Source: Acidimicrobiaceae bacterium (GTDB taxonomy: Bacteria > Actinomycetota > Acidimicrobiia > Acidimicrobiales > RAAP-2). Taken from it: a stretch of DNA of 33,925 nucleotides. This document shows, one piece after another, positions 24,424 through 31,790 of the stretch; the first letter of the stretch is position 1; each line of letters begins with the position of its first letter. The notes under the pieces are model-generated. The model saw only the letters and a list, made by a program, of their open reading frames with translations, had not been told where the DNA came from and did not search any database. Made by a program: the position numbers and the translations under genes. The DNA lies in the NCBI GenBank assembly GCA_003161575.1, contig PMOE01000069.1, positions 1 through 33,925 on the forward strand, in the 5' to 3' direction.

Positions 24424-25596
24424 TCAGGTCACCGGCGGTCCGGACACGGTGACCAACGTCCCAATCGGGGTCAAGGGCCAGAGTGTCTGGGCATTGGCGA
24501 TCGACATCTCCACACATCCATTGCTCTGAGGTGAGCCGTACGTGGCCCGCACGAAACCATGGAGGGCGTCCCCCCCGTTGAAATAGCTGGCCCAAGGGAC
24601 AGCCGGGTCGTCATAGGTTGTACCGTCGGGGTTCGTCCCTTTCATCTCCGAGGACGGCGTGTGCTCGAAGACCGGGAACGTCCCGTCTGCGGTGTCAGCG
24701 CCGGGAGCCCCAGTGTTCACGGGGATGCCTACGTACTGCGCGACGCCGTTGGTGTACAGGGTCAGGGATTCGGGCAAGACTTTGGTTACCGAAACGTAGA
24801 CGTAAGGGGTGGTGTCCATCGTTCCGGCGGCGAGGTCGCTGATCAGATCCGACCACACCATGGGGCCGGCCAGCCCATCCACCGTGAGCCCATTTTGGGC
24901 TTCAAACTGCATCACCGCCGCTTTGGTAATCACATTAGGGAGACCTTCGGTCCACAGGCTCGTCAGCGACGCAGGGAGACCGGACCACTTCCACGAGAAC
25001 GAGCCGGGTTGGGGATCGACCACCTGGTTTGGCGGGGGGGTGGTACCAGTTGAGGCAAATGCCAGGGGCAAGAAGCCCAACTGGGCCAACAACTGCTGAA
25101 GGCGTTCGGTGCTTCCTTGGGCCACTGTGAATTTGATCGAGACCGGCGCGGCCAGCTGCCGGCCGTCGGAGCCTCGCACGGCGCCGTCGCCCGTCGGGAC
25201 CGTCATCACCTCGGTGGTGGACGGGATGAAGGGGGCGGTCGGGTCGAACACCAACGTCGTGCGATTCGGCTGTCTCCATGACCCGGTCGCCGGCGGGACC
25301 AACGACGGCTCCAGCGAGCCCCGAGAAACCGGCATGGAGAATTTCACGGTGATCGGGGAGTTTGAGGCGATCCCCATGGCTCCGTCGGCCGGGGTGCTCG
25401 AGACGACCGACAGGGGTGGGAGCGTGGTGGTCGTTGTAGGTGCAACGTGTCCGGTTGCGTTCTTTGGTGACCCACCTCCGTGTCCGACCAGATACCCGAT
25501 ACCCGCTGCGACGATGACGACCGCCAGGAGCCCGATGAGCAGGGCCCACACCAACCGGGGCCGAGGGTTCGTCCCATGATCTGCCAGATTCTTCAC
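24424..25596 (-). CDS. L,D-transpeptidase with Ig-like and peptidoglycan-binding domains
   Basis: A 390-residue protein from GTG 25596. A single membrane segment (about residues 14-40, 'LVWALLIGLLAVVIVAAGIG') is followed by a Thr/Pro linker. Then come a big Ig-like domain ('STPADGAMGIASNSPITVKF…', about 60-155), a peptidoglycan-binding-type region ('VMQFEAQNGLTVDGLAGPMVW', about 230-250) and a YkuD catalytic domain. The latter shows 'ALHGFVRATYGSPQSNGCVEM' (residue run split here: HGFV…SNGCVEM) with catalytic His and Cys. The usual 'SHGCVRM' has become 'SNGCVEM', so two conserved polar residues differ. It should make 3-3 cross-links in peptidoglycan outside the membrane. The minus-strand neighbours act on the same polymer. 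Confidence 0.9.
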   Translation of the reverse strand: MKNLADHGTNPRPRLVWALLIGLLAVVIVAAGIGYLVGHGGGSPKNATGHVAPTTTTTLPPLSVVSSTPADGAMGIASNSPITVKFSMPVSRGSLEPSLVPPATGSWRQPNRTTLVFDPTAPFIPSTTEVMTVPTGDGAVRGSDGRQLAAPVSIKFTVAQGSTERLQQLLAQLGFLPLAFASTGTTPPPNQVVDPQPGSFSWKWSGLPASLTSLWTEGLPNVITKAAVMQFEAQNGLTVDGLAGPMVWSDLISDLAAGTMDTTPYVYVSVTKVLPESLTLYTNGVAQYVGIPVNTGAPGADTADGTFPVFEHTPSSEMKGTNPDGTTYDDPAVPWASYFNGGDALHGFVRATYGSPQSNGCVEMSIANAQTLWPLTPIGTLVTVSGPPVT

Positions 25597-26046
25597 TGCC
25601 CGCTCAATTTCTCACGTCTTTCTCCCGATGTGGCGGCACCTACATGAACTACCCACCGCAGCGGGATGGAGAAACGTCCCCGAGCCACGTGTCTGGTCTA
25701 GCGGTCGAGCAATGGACCTCGACCGGACCCGCGTTGGCAGGTCCATAAAGTGGCTGACCGGGCTCTCCCGCAGAACTTTGCGGTTTCGAAGACAGCGAGT
25801 TTGGGCAGGAGGGCATCAAACCCGCTGGGTCTTGATTGCCGAGCAACCCGAATGCCGAGAGCAGGTGCACCATAACTCTGCGGCGGGCACCGATGAGCGA
25901 CGTGGACGGTTGTTGCGGTCGAGACCGGGCCACGGCGGCGGCGGCCGGACTCGCTCGCCCTGTCGTCCCGCGTGTTCCGTCGATCGATTCCCTCGGCGTT
26001 CCCGGCCCGAAATTGGCGACCGAACGCGCGCTGCTTCACTTCTTCT
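25597..26046. other. Gap upstream of the L,D-transpeptidase, with inverted repeats
   Basis: This 450-base stretch has no recognisable gene; the ORFs present are shadows or Arg-rich noise. It holds an 8-base inverted repeat ATGGACCT (25712-25719) and AGGTCCAT (25739-25746) around 19 bases, and a 5-6-5 hairpin CCGCA-GAACTT-TGCGG (25768-25783). They lie 110-190 bases before the L,D-transpeptidase start on its strand and may be leader or operator structures. No known riboswitch was identified. Confidence 0.4.
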
Positions 26047-27195
26047 TCAGGCCTGGAGCGCGGTGCCTCCCACCGATCGGCGCATGGCGCGGTGCAGTCG
26101 ATCAGGGGTCATGATGCCCAAGTACTCCTCCTCCTCGACGATCGGGATCCAGCTGATGTCGTGCTGCAGCATCTCGGCGAGTACGGCGCGCAGCGAACTT
26201 CCGACCGGCACTGCTACGGCAAACCGGGTGACTCGGTCGGCGACCAGGCCATCAATCTCGGGGTCGAGCGGTATCCAACCTTGGAGAACCCCATCGTCTC
26301 CGACCACGACGGCCCAGCTGCTCGCTGGGTCGGATCCGGGTTGCTCAGCGAGATCCTTCCAGCCAGCGGCGATGGTCCGCGCGTCGGCCATCGTGCGGTT
26401 TGGACCGACCACGGGCGGGTGGAGGAGATCGTCGGCCTCTACTTGGACAACCGCCAGTCGCCGGACACCTCGGTCGGCGCCGACGAAGTCGGCGACAAAC
26501 GGCGTCGCGGGGTGTCCGAGAATCTCGGCCGGAGTGTCGTACTGCTCGAGCACGGCGCCCTTTGAGAGCACCGCGATTCGGTCCCCGAGCTTGGCGGCCT
26601 CCTCGATGTCGTGGGTCACAAAGACGATGGTCTTGTTGAGGTCATTCTGCAGTTCGAGGAACTGATTCTGGAGACGCTGGCGGGTGACGGGGTCAACGGC
26701 TGCGAATGGTTCGTCCATCAAGAGCACCGGCGGATCGACCCCCAAAGCTCTGGCGACCCCAACCCGCTGGCGCTCGCCCCCGGAGAGCTCGTGGGGAAAT
26801 CGCCGCCCGTAGCGGTCCGGATCAAGGCCGACCATCTCCAACAGTTCTGTGACCCGAGCATTTACCCGCTCTTTGTCCCAGTCGAGCAGGCGGGGGACGG
26901 TTGCAACATTGTCGAAGATCCGACGGTGGGGGAACAGGCCGCCCTGCTGGATCACGTAACCGATCCCCCGGCGGAGCCTCACCGGATCCATCGCCAGCAC
27001 GTTCTCCCCGTCGATCAGGATACGGCCACCACTCGGCTCGATCAGCCGGTTGATCATTCGGAGTGTCGTTGTCTTCCCGCACCCCGAAGGGCCCACGAGG
27101 ACGCAGAGCTCGCCGCTCGGGATCTCAAGGCTGAGCTCGTCGACTGCCACCTCCGTCTGCCCGTACCTCTTGGAGACGGCCTCCAGGGTGATCAT
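26047..27195 (-). CDS. opuCA: Osmoprotectant ABC importer, ATP-binding subunit with CBS domains
   Basis: A 382-residue protein from ATG 27195. The NBD has Walker A 'GPSGCGKTTTL', the Q-loop 'GYVIQQGGLFPHRRIFDNVA', signature 'LSGGERQRVGVARAL', Walker B 'VLLMDEPFAAVDP' and H-loop 'VTHDIEEA'. 'MINRLIEPSGGRILIDGENV' and 'IQQ' are typical of the OpuCA/OpuBA subfamily. Residues 250-375 resemble a pair of CBS domains ('WAVVVGDDGVLQGWIPL', 'HDISWIPIVEEEEYLGIMT'), which in this family sense ionic strength or c-di-AMP. It is transcribed away from its permease genes, 74 bases away, which is unusual because opuC operons normally run in one direction with this gene first. Confidence 0.94.
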   Translation of the reverse strand: MITLEAVSKRYGQTEVAVDELSLEIPSGELCVLVGPSGCGKTTTLRMINRLIEPSGGRILIDGENVLAMDPVRLRRGIGYVIQQGGLFPHRRIFDNVATVPRLLDWDKERVNARVTELLEMVGLDPDRYGRRFPHELSGGERQRVGVARALGVDPPVLLMDEPFAAVDPVTRQRLQNQFLELQNDLNKTIVFVTHDIEEAAKLGDRIAVLSKGAVLEQYDTPAEILGHPATPFVADFVGADRGVRRLAVVQVEADDLLHPPVVGPNRTMADARTIAAGWKDLAEQPGSDPASSWAVVVGDDGVLQGWIPLDPEIDGLVADRVTRFAVAVPVGSSLRAVLAEMLQHDISWIPIVEEEEYLGIMTPDRLHRAMRRSVGGTALQA

Positions 27196-27206
27196 GCGAC
27201 CGCTAG

Positions 27207-27260
27207 GTTACCGATCGCGAGGCGTAGGAAGGGTCGGTAAATCCCGCCCCACCCGGTAAC
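27207..27260. promoter_or_regulatory. Divergent opu control region with inverted GTTACCG/CGGTAAC
   Basis: The 74 bases between the divergent ATPase and permease genes contain GTTACCG (27207-27213), its exact inverse CGGTAAC (27254-27260), and a third partial copy CGGTAA (27235-27240). The repeated site could bind a regulator that controls both directions. The last copy is only nine bases before the permease ATG, so part of the effect may be on translation. No standard -10/-35 pair is obvious. Confidence 0.4.
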
Positions 27261-27269
27261 GTCGAGTTG

Positions 27270-27953
27270 ATGTTGGCTGGTGGCGAGCCATTCTTCCGCT
27301 GGGGCTACGTCACCGGCAATTGGGGGACGATCAGCGCGGACCTCGTCCAGCACATCGAACTGACCCTCATCGCCGTGGGGATCGGGCTGGCCATCTCGCT
27401 CCCGCTGGCCCTTCTGGCCTGGCGATTCCGGGTCGTTCGCCCGCCGGTCTTTGGGCTCGCCAGCACGCTTTACATCATCCCGTCCCTCGCCCTCTTCGCC
27501 ATTCTCGGGCCGATCACTGGCTACGTGGCCTCCTATCCCACGGCTGAGTTCGCGCTGGTGGGTTACACGCTGCTGATCCTGATCTGGAACACGGTGGCCG
27601 GTCTCGATGCTGTTCCGAACGATGCCCGAGAGGCGGCGCGCGCCATGGGATACTCGTCAGGAGCCGCGCTGATCAGGGTGGATCTCCCGCTGGCGCTGCC
27701 CTATATCTTTGCCGGGCTACGGGTGGCTACGTCCACGGTGATCGGCCTCGTGACCGTCACGGCGCTCATCGGGCTCGGTGGCTTGGGCCAGCTGATCACG
27801 TACGGCTTCTCAGCGGCCTACAACACCCCGATCATCGTCGGACTGGTGCTCTCTGTGGCCCTCGCCGCGGTTGCCGACCTCCTGCTGGTCGTGCTGCAGC
27901 GGTTGACTGTCCCCTGGACCCGCTCAGGACGCCGAGTACGAGGGGCGGCCTGA
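27270..27953 (+). CDS. opuCB: Osmoprotectant ABC importer permease 1
   Basis: A 227-residue permease from ATG 27270 (TTG at 27267 is in frame). It has about five to six membrane segments ('LTLIAVGIGLAISLPLALLAW', 'LYIIPSLALFAILGPITGYV', 'ALVGYTLLILIWNTVAGLD'). The EAA loop that docks on the ATPase is 'REAARAMGYSSGAALIRVDLPLALPYIFAG'-like (core: EAARAMGYSSGAAL…DLPLALP). Its stop is followed by the ATG of the second permease with one base between. Together they form the membrane channel for glycine betaine, choline, carnitine or a related solute; the exact substrate is not readable. Confidence 0.92.
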   Translation: MLAGGEPFFRWGYVTGNWGTISADLVQHIELTLIAVGIGLAISLPLALLAWRFRVVRPPVFGLASTLYIIPSLALFAILGPITGYVASYPTAEFALVGYTLLILIWNTVAGLDAVPNDAREAARAMGYSSGAALIRVDLPLALPYIFAGLRVATSTVIGLVTVTALIGLGGLGQLITYGFSAAYNTPIIVGLVLSVALAAVADLLLVVLQRLTVPWTRSGRRVRGAA

Positions 27954-27954
27954 G

Positions 27955-28689
27955 ATGCACTTCTTCGACGAGGTGTTCCACTGGTTCACCACCGCGAGCA
28001 ACTGGTCCGGGTCAAACGGGATCCCCGAGTTGTTCTTGCGCCAGGCCGAACTGGCCATAGCCGTCGTGATCGGTACGCTCATCGTCGGCGGTGGCCTCGG
28101 TGTTGTGCTCGGCCACACCGGGAGGGGTGGTCTGGTCGCGGTCAACGCGGCGAACGCCTTCCGAGCCGTTCCCACCTTGGCGCTGCTCACCCTGCTCGCC
28201 ATTCAACCGAGCATCTCGCTGACGTGGGGGGGCTTTCTCGCCTCGTGGTTGGCCCTTTCCATCTTGGCCATTCCCCCAATCCTCACCAACACCTACGTCG
28301 GCATGCGAGAGGTGGATGCCGATGTGCGCGACGCGGCGAAGGCAATGGGACTGACTGGCGGAGAAGTGCTGAGACGGGTCGAGGTACCGCTGGCTCTTCC
28401 TTTCGTCATGACTGGTGTCCGGACGGCTTCTATCGAAGTGGTCGCCACTTCGACCCTGGCGGCCTTCGTGAGCTATACCGATCTCGGGACGTACGTCATC
28501 GCCGGGCTCAACACGGGCGACAATGTCGAGGCATTCTGCGGGGCCGTCTTGGTGGCGGCCCTCGCGGGGATCGTCGCCGTCGCGCTCGGCGTGGCCCAGC
28601 GAGCGCTTACCCCGCTGCCGATGCGTCGCCCGCGAGCAGGCCGTGGGCCGCTCGGTGGTGGGACCCGGGAGCTCGCTACACTTGACTAA
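27955..28689 (+). CDS. opuCD: Osmoprotectant ABC importer permease 2
   Basis: A 244-residue permease from ATG 27955. Membrane segments include 'LAIAVVIGTLIVGGGLGVVLG', 'FRAVPTLALLTLLAI' and 'LAALAGIVAVALGVAQ'-like stretches. The EAA-type coupling loop is 'VRDAAKAMGLTGGEVLRRVE' followed by 'VPLALPFVMTG'. The conserved 'GVRTASIEVVATSTLAAFVS' is typical of the second OpuC permease. The C-terminal 30 residues are basic and Pro/Gly-rich. A hairpin TTCCG-CTG-CGGAA (28716-28728) lies between this gene and the binding-protein gene and may set their relative expression. Confidence 0.92.
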   Translation: MHFFDEVFHWFTTASNWSGSNGIPELFLRQAELAIAVVIGTLIVGGGLGVVLGHTGRGGLVAVNAANAFRAVPTLALLTLLAIQPSISLTWGGFLASWLALSILAIPPILTNTYVGMREVDADVRDAAKAMGLTGGEVLRRVEVPLALPFVMTGVRTASIEVVATSTLAAFVSYTDLGTYVIAGLNTGDNVEAFCGAVLVAALAGIVAVALGVAQRALTPLPMRRPRAGRGPLGGGTRELATLD

Positions 28690-28715
28690 TCCGAGTAGGT
28701 AGGTCAGGATTACGA

Positions 28716-28728
28716 TTCCGCTGCGGAA
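28716..28728. other. Small hairpin between permease and binding-protein genes
   Basis: TTCCG-CTG-CGGAA forms a five-pair stem with a three-base loop in the 101-base gap before the binding-protein gene. It may be an mRNA processing or partial termination site within the operon. It has no T-run. Confidence 0.3.
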
Positions 28729-28790
28729 CGTTGACGAACCCCGCGCGAAGATCTCACGCAAGCTATTTGTCGGTTGGGAAGGTGGTTCCG

Positions 28791-29702
28791 ATGTCAGTGA
28801 AGAGGTTTGTTCTCGGTGGAGCGGCGATCGCGCTGGTTTCCGCGCTCTCGATCCCGGCGTCGGCGGCCCTGGCCGCCACCACCAAGCCGACCATCATCAT
28901 CGGTTCCACCAACTTCGAGGAACAGGCGATCGTGGCCAACCTCTACGGCGACGTGCTGCAAAAGGTGGGCTACCCGGTCAAAGTGGAGCCCAGTCTCGGG
29001 ACTCGGGCAGTCGTCGTTCCGGCCCTCGAGAAAAACCAACTCGACGTGGAACCTGACTACGCCGGGACCCTCCTCGATTACCTGAACAGCGGCAAGGTAG
29101 TGCCTGCAGGCAACAACATCGCCACCGCAGTCCCCGCCCTGAAGGCCAAGCTCGCGAAATACAAGGTGACTGTGCTGAACCCCGCCCCGGCAATCGACAC
29201 CAACGTGTTCGCAGTCACCAAGGTCACCGCCGACAAGGACCACCTGACCACGATTTCGAGCCTCGCGCCCTATGCGTCCAAGATCGTGCTGGGTGGCCCG
29301 CCCGAATGCCCGACGTTCGCCGGCTGCGAACCGGGCTTGAAGTCGGTCTACGGTTTGAAGTTCGCCAGCTTTAAGTCCCTTGATGAAGCCGGGCCCCTGA
29401 GTGTGGCGGCGCTCAAGAACGGTGAGGTGCAAGTAGTGGAGCTGTTCTCGAGCGACGGAAACGTCGTGTCGAACAACTTCGTGGCCCTCACCGACAACAA
29501 GCACTTGGAGCCCGCCGACCACATCATCCCGGTAATCCGCAGCTCCGTCGACACTCCGGCGGTGGCCAAGGCGCTCAACGCCCTATCGGCCAAATTGACG
29601 ACCGCCCAGATCTCCAAGTTGAACCTCTTGGTGACCGGCCCCCAGAAGGAAGCCCCCGCCGCGGTAGCCACGGCGTGGCTGAAGTCTGAGGGTCTGGCCT
29701 AG
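28791..29702 (+). CDS. opuCC: Osmoprotectant-binding protein of the OpuC importer
   Basis: A 303-residue protein from ATG 28791; GGGAAGGTGG lies upstream, and the frame's earlier start at 28731 adds a hydrophilic stretch before the signal. The signal peptide is 'MSVKRFVLGGAAIALVSA…PASAALA', with no lipobox Cys. The mature part has the OpuC/ProX-like pattern 'IIIGSTNFEEQAIVANLYGD', 'LGTRAVVVPALEKNQLDVEP', 'DYAGTLLDYL', and 'AFVS'-type partner motifs are in the permease. It would capture a quaternary ammonium or similar solute and deliver it to the permeases. In actinobacteria such proteins are usually lipid-anchored; the absent Cys is odd (see findings). Confidence 0.9.
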   Translation: MSVKRFVLGGAAIALVSALSIPASAALAATTKPTIIIGSTNFEEQAIVANLYGDVLQKVGYPVKVEPSLGTRAVVVPALEKNQLDVEPDYAGTLLDYLNSGKVVPAGNNIATAVPALKAKLAKYKVTVLNPAPAIDTNVFAVTKVTADKDHLTTISSLAPYASKIVLGGPPECPTFAGCEPGLKSVYGLKFASFKSLDEAGPLSVAALKNGEVQVVELFSSDGNVVSNNFVALTDNKHLEPADHIIPVIRSSVDTPAVAKALNALSAKLTTAQISKLNLLVTGPQKEAPAAVATAWLKSEGLA

Positions 29703-30071
29703 TCCCGCCGGATCACGACGGACAACCGAAATTCTGGCTTCCGGCCTACGAGTCCATGAACACCTCGGACTCGCCCGACCTCCCGGCGCATGCGGTCCCA
29801 AAACCCGACCAGATGCCGACCGTCCCGTGGCGTGGCACCGAGCCGTGGCGGCGATCAGGGTGGTCATCTTTGACTTTGGCGTTATCCCCGAGGTCACTCC
29901 AACTACCAGTTGTTGAAGAGGTACGGCGCGCGCAACACGAATCGGGGCGAGAGCCACGCGGCCAATACCACAGCTCACTGTGTCCCTCCCTATTTTGTTC
30001 GGGTGCTCGACGACCGCCCGAAACTCAGGTGGCTCATTGAGCCGCCGGTTCTCCAACCAGTTGCCAGCTCT
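29703..30071. other. Gap between opu and formate dehydrogenase genes, with possible HAD remnant
   Basis: Convergent genes border this 369-base stretch. At 29845-29916 the plus strand reads 'VAAIRVVIFDFGVIPEV' and stops after 23 codons; 'VVIFDFGGVI' is the usual N-terminal motif of HAD-type phosphatases, so this may be a tiny remnant. GGCTCA-T-TGAGCC at 30031-30043 is an inverted repeat about 30 bases after the formate dehydrogenase stop on its strand, and a GGTT-CTCC-AACC hairpin follows at 30047-30058; together they are a candidate terminator for that gene. Confidence 0.4.
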
Positions 30072-31268
30072 TCAATTTCCCCGTGCCGCCCCGTCCGATC
30101 CGGCCGTTGCATTCCCCGGCGTGTAGGAGTGGGCGCCCGCTCCGGCCAGTCGGCCACCGTCGACGATCAGGTACTCCTCGCGGATCGGCCGGCGGCTAAA
30201 GAAGCACTCGAGGATCTCGCGGGTGCCGGCGGCGTACCGGGCCTGCGCGGACAGAGAGGAGCCCGAGATGTGCGGCGTCATTCCGTGGTGAGGCATGGTC
30301 CGCCACGGATGGTCGGGTGGCGCCGGCTGAGGGAACCAGACATCGCCCGCGTAACCTGCGAGCTGACCGCTCTCGAGCGCCCGGACCACGGCATCGCGGT
30401 CGCAAATCTTTCCCCGAGCGGTGTTCACCAGGTACGCCCCGCGCTTCATCTTCGAGAGGAGGTGGTCGTCGAAGAGACCTTCGGTCTCTGGGTGCAGGGG
30501 TGCGTTTATCGTCACGACGTCACACACCTCCACCAGGGACTCTGCCGTCGGGTGGAAGACCAGGCCCAGTTCACGCTCGACACTCTCGTCGAGGCGGTGC
30601 TGATCGGTGTAGTGCAGGTTTACGTCGAACGGCTTAAGCCGGCGCAGCACGGCCAGACCGATGCGGCCGGCGGCAACGGTGCCCACGGTCATCCCCTCAA
30701 TGTCGTACGAGCGTTCCACGCAGTCGGCGATGTTCCATCCACCTCTCACCACCCATTGATAGGAGGGGATGTAATTGCGCACCAGGGACAGGATCATCAT
30801 GACCACGTGCTCGGACACACTGATGCTGTTCGAGTAGGTCACCTCGGCGACGGTTATTCCCCGATCAATGGCCGCCTGCAGATCTACGTGGTCCGACCCG
30901 ATGCCGGCGGTGATCGCGAGCTTGAGCTCTGTTGCGGCGGCAATCCTCTCCGCCGTCAGGTACGCGGGCCAGAACGGCTGGGAGATCACAATCTCGGCGT
31001 CTGCTAACTCGCGCTCGAAAGTGGATCCAGGGCCATCTTTGTCCGAGGTGACCACGAAGGTGTGGCCCAACCCTTCAAGGTAGGGGCGCAGGCCCAACTC
31101 TCCGGACACGCTCCCAAGCAGGTGCCCGGGAGTGAAATCGATGGCATCGGGCGAGGGAACGGTCTGGCCCCCAGGATAGCTCTCGATCCGGGGGATTTCG
31201 TCTCGCGGGTAGCCCTTGGGATACCCGTCGACGGGGTCTTCGTACAGCACGCATACGACCTTTGCCAC
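30072..31268 (-). CDS. fdh: NAD-dependent formate dehydrogenase
   Basis: A 398-residue protein from GTG 31268, nearly the length of the Pseudomonas sp. 101 enzyme and colinear with it as far as I recall it. It oxidises formate to CO2 with NAD+, with no metal. Recognisable parts: 'VLYEDPVDGYPKGYPRDEIP', 'SQPFWPAYLT' and 'ITAGIGSDHVD' (substrate site), 'SNSISVSEH' (Asn), 'GTVAAGRIG' (dinucleotide loop), 'YTDQHRL' (Asp that selects NAD+), 'NTARGKICDRDAV' (Arg), 'WFPQPAP' (Gln) and 'MTPHISGS' (catalytic His). All key residues are present. After the Asp there is Gln where the Pseudomonas enzyme has Arg. The frame upstream of GTG 31268 is not conserved. It may serve C1 oxidation or provide NADH. 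Confidence 0.96.
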   Translation of the reverse strand: MAKVVCVLYEDPVDGYPKGYPRDEIPRIESYPGGQTVPSPDAIDFTPGHLLGSVSGELGLRPYLEGLGHTFVVTSDKDGPGSTFERELADAEIVISQPFWPAYLTAERIAAATELKLAITAGIGSDHVDLQAAIDRGITVAEVTYSNSISVSEHVVMMILSLVRNYIPSYQWVVRGGWNIADCVERSYDIEGMTVGTVAAGRIGLAVLRRLKPFDVNLHYTDQHRLDESVERELGLVFHPTAESLVEVCDVVTINAPLHPETEGLFDDHLLSKMKRGAYLVNTARGKICDRDAVVRALESGQLAGYAGDVWFPQPAPPDHPWRTMPHHGMTPHISGSSLSAQARYAAGTREILECFFSRRPIREEYLIVDGGRLAGAGAHSYTPGNATAGSDGAARGN

Positions 31269-31436
31269 TTCTGTCTCCCAACTCACTGAGTGCCGGACCA
31301 ATTTGGTCGCGCGATCCGGCCGCGCGTTGGTCCGCCGGTCTTCGGGCAACACGGTATCCCTGCAGAATCCCCACCGCTTCTGGGACGTCTGGTATTCCTC
31401 GAGGCCACGCGTCATCCGGTCCGAGCAGGATGCACT

Positions 31437-31694
31437 TCATGATTTCACGAGGTCTGCAGCCAGCTCTGCCCCTGTGACGTGAGCTCCCCGGTCTCGGTGC
31501 AGTTGCCCAGGAGCGCGGCTGCTTCGTCGACTCTGCTCGAGCGAGCCAGCCACCACATAACTCTGTAAATCGTTCTGAGCGGCGCTCCACATTGCCTCGT
31601 GGGCTGCGCAAGCCTCGACCCGGTACATCTTCATCTTGAGGATCGAAACCGCCCACGCCAAACCACCTGAATCGCACGGCACGTTTGAGGGCAA
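31437..31694 (-). CDS. Hypothetical small protein upstream of formate dehydrogenase
   Basis: An 85-codon frame ('…AVSILKMKMYRVEACAAHEA', 'MWSAAQNDLQSYVVAGSLEQ', '…GAELAADLVKS'), with a likelier start at an internal Met. Its first half has coding-like composition (G or C in most third positions) and a helical, amphipathic character, but the later half looks weaker. No family is recognised. It ends 168 bases before the formate dehydrogenase start on the same strand. It may be a real small gene, a remnant, or chance. Confidence 0.3.
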   Translation of the reverse strand: MPSNVPCDSGGLAWAVSILKMKMYRVEACAAHEAMWSAAQNDLQSYVVAGSLEQSRRSSRAPGQLHRDRGAHVTGAELAADLVKS

Positions 31695-31790
31695 CGGATC
31701 GGTGAGCAGGCCGAAGCACGGCCCGCTACGCTTCGTCCATCATCAGATTCAGGCCGCAGAATCTCGTGTCCGGCTGGTGGGGTAACACCA

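Noticed and set aside
25628-26665. 345-codon plus-strand frame opposite opuCA
   Set aside because: Ser/Arg-rich antisense frame; opuCA on the other strand has all ABC motifs.
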